Assembly: GCA_013298665.1 (NCBI GenBank)
Contig: JAAFIK010000032.1
Location: 1-52,647 of the forward strand
Direction: 5' to 3'
Origin: Chitinophagales bacterium
Lineage (GTDB): Bacteria > Bacteroidota > Bacteroidia > Chitinophagales > Chitinophagaceae
DNA: 52,647 nt
A model generated the notes under the pieces. That model was not told the origin of the DNA, did not search any database, and saw only the letters and a program-made list of their open reading frames with translations. Both the position numbers and the translations under genes were made by a program. Shown in pieces: positions 52,024 to 52,647 of the stretch; position 1 is the first letter of the stretch, and the number at the start of each line of letters is the position of its first letter.

Positions 52024-52647
52024 CGGGGATGTGCTTTGCTTCACCGCTGTTGTTGATTGTTTGGCCATAATGGATCACTGTTTTACTAATGTTGGTCTTT
52101 GCTTTACGGGAGATTGCTTCTGCGGGACTGTACGTTTCTATTGCTTTACCGGAGTTTTCTTCTGCTTGACTGACGTTTGTCTTTGTTTTACTGAGGCTGG
52201 TGATTTTTTGGCCGGAGTTGTCTTCTGCTTCACCGGAGATGTCTCTTGCTAGACTGACGATGGTCTTTGCTTGACAGGAAAACGCGTTCCGCGTCTCTCT
52301 TCGAGGATGGTCTTTGCCTGAGAGGAATTGTCTTCTGCTTTACCGAAGACGCTTATTGTTTGGCTGGCGTTGTCTTTTGCTTTACCGGAGCTGCCTCTTG
52401 CCTGACTGACGATGGTCTTTGCCTGACTGAAGATACCTTCTGCTTTACCGGGGTTGGCTTTTGCTTCACGGGTGATGCTCATTGTTTGGCCGGCGTTGTC
52501 TTCTGCTTCACCGGAGCTGTCTCTTGTTTGACTGACGATGGTCTTTGCTTGACTGACGATGGTCTTTGCTTGACTGCCAGTTGTCATTGTGTCAGCGTCA
52601 GCGGTCATTGTTTGACCGCCACCTGCCATTGTTTCACAGTAAGCTGC
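52024..52647. repeat. 21-bp degenerate tandem repeat array
   Basis: About 28 units of 21 bp, for example two adjacent copies of GTCTTTGCTTGACTGACGAT plus G near 52530-52575 (plus strand). Units diverge more toward the left end. The period equals seven codons and two DNA helical turns. The array continues past the right edge. Confidence 0.85.
52281..52302 (+). repeat. 22-bp dispersed repeat, copy 2, inside the array
   Basis: Same sequence as 51948-51969 with one C/T change. With a few flanking bases it replaces part of one 21-bp unit and adds a net 26 bases, breaking the heptad reading frame. Confidence 0.75.

Larger units (their letters stand above)
51986..52647 (-). pseudogene. Heptapeptide-repeat reading frame, interrupted and running off the window
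   Basis: On the minus strand, entering from the right edge without a start or stop, about 28 units of seven residues follow each other. The unit consensus is [S/G]-[Q/E/K]-[A/T]-[K/E/M]-x-x-x, with exact SQAKTIV copies. Near 52277-52304 about 28 foreign bases replace part of one unit and shift the frame, leading to a stop at 52249-52251. In the frame set by the repeats, reading resumes without any stop to TAA at 51986-51988. An ATG at 52629 exists, but the frame is open beyond it. No signal peptide or known domain is visible inside the window. The plus strand is also partly open, but has a stop at 52250-52252 where the minus repeat frame only changes Gln to Leu, so the minus strand is favoured. 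Whether a protein is made is unknown. Confidence 0.5.

Noticed and set aside
51977..52252. Plus-strand 91-codon Cys/Phe-rich frame in the array
   Set aside because: It stops at a TAG where the minus-strand repeat frame is only changed to Leu, and it has no signal or domain; the minus strand keeps the better repeat pattern.
52024..52647. Possible CRISPR array at the right edge
   Set aside because: 21-bp units are contiguous without unique spacers, and no cas gene is present.

Overview
The window looks like chromosomal DNA of a Bacteroidota bacterium, most likely of the Chitinophagaceae. The reasons are: six secreted proteins with C-terminal type IX secretion (T9SS) sorting domains; a one-piece hybrid two-component regulator (beta-propeller, kinase, receiver and AraC domain in one chain); a BlaI/M56 (BlaR1-like) pair; a DUF5916 outer-membrane protein; promoters of the Bacteroidota type (TTTG, about 19 bases, TAnnTTTG); and few Shine-Dalgarno sequences. 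No tRNA, rRNA, CRISPR array, intact insertion sequence or phage gene was seen. Family names rest on motif recognition from the sequence alone.

Left third (1-20.6 kb). A subclass B1 metallo-beta-lactamase and a VOC-fold protein are followed by two tandem paralogous T9SS proteins on the minus strand. Next come a GH125 alpha-mannosidase, a terminator/inverted-repeat element, a T9SS serine protease without a visible signal peptide, galactokinase, a small secreted protein and the 1348-residue hybrid regulator. Then comes a BlaI repressor overlapping an M56 metallopeptidase, whose sensor region is a set of helical repeats, followed by a DUF5916 protein. The blaI promoter carries a perfect 18-bp palindrome between its -33 and -7 boxes.

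Middle (20-32.5 kb). A DtxR-family repressor faces a TonB-dependent receptor/thioredoxin operon, with a DtxR-type palindrome in the receptor promoter. There follow two lipoproteins (one an intradiol dioxygenase fused to a thioredoxin-like domain), a serine beta-lactamase-like hydrolase, an MBL-fold hydrolase, a YcxB-like membrane protein, a SNF2-family ATPase and a GNAT acetyltransferase.

Right part (32.5-52.6 kb). The housekeeping block acpP-fabF-rnc-gpsA meets a DUF2130 coiled-coil protein at a shared TTAA. A long minus-strand block of secreted proteins follows (a T9SS protein with 231-bp internal repeats, a parallel beta-helix protein, a small exported protein), then a NarL-type response regulator/TPR histidine kinase operon and two more T9SS proteins. 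A Cys/Lys-rich mini-protein with its own promoter and terminator, a YjjG-like HAD phosphatase, an SDR oxidoreductase and a BatD-like protein come next. The window ends in a 21-bp tandem array that encodes degenerate heptapeptides on the minus strand. Its frame is broken by a short sequence also present about 330 bp away, and the array runs off the right edge.

Themes: export and surface display by T9SS, metal- or beta-lactam-responsive repression by palindromes placed inside promoter spacers, and several single-gene regulators without obvious neighbouring targets. Nothing here is clearly a new defence or biosynthetic system. The most unusual items are the interrupted heptad-repeat array, the dioxygenase-thioredoxin fusion, the Cys-tailed DtxR repressor with its receptor/thioredoxin operon, and the helical-repeat M56 sensor.
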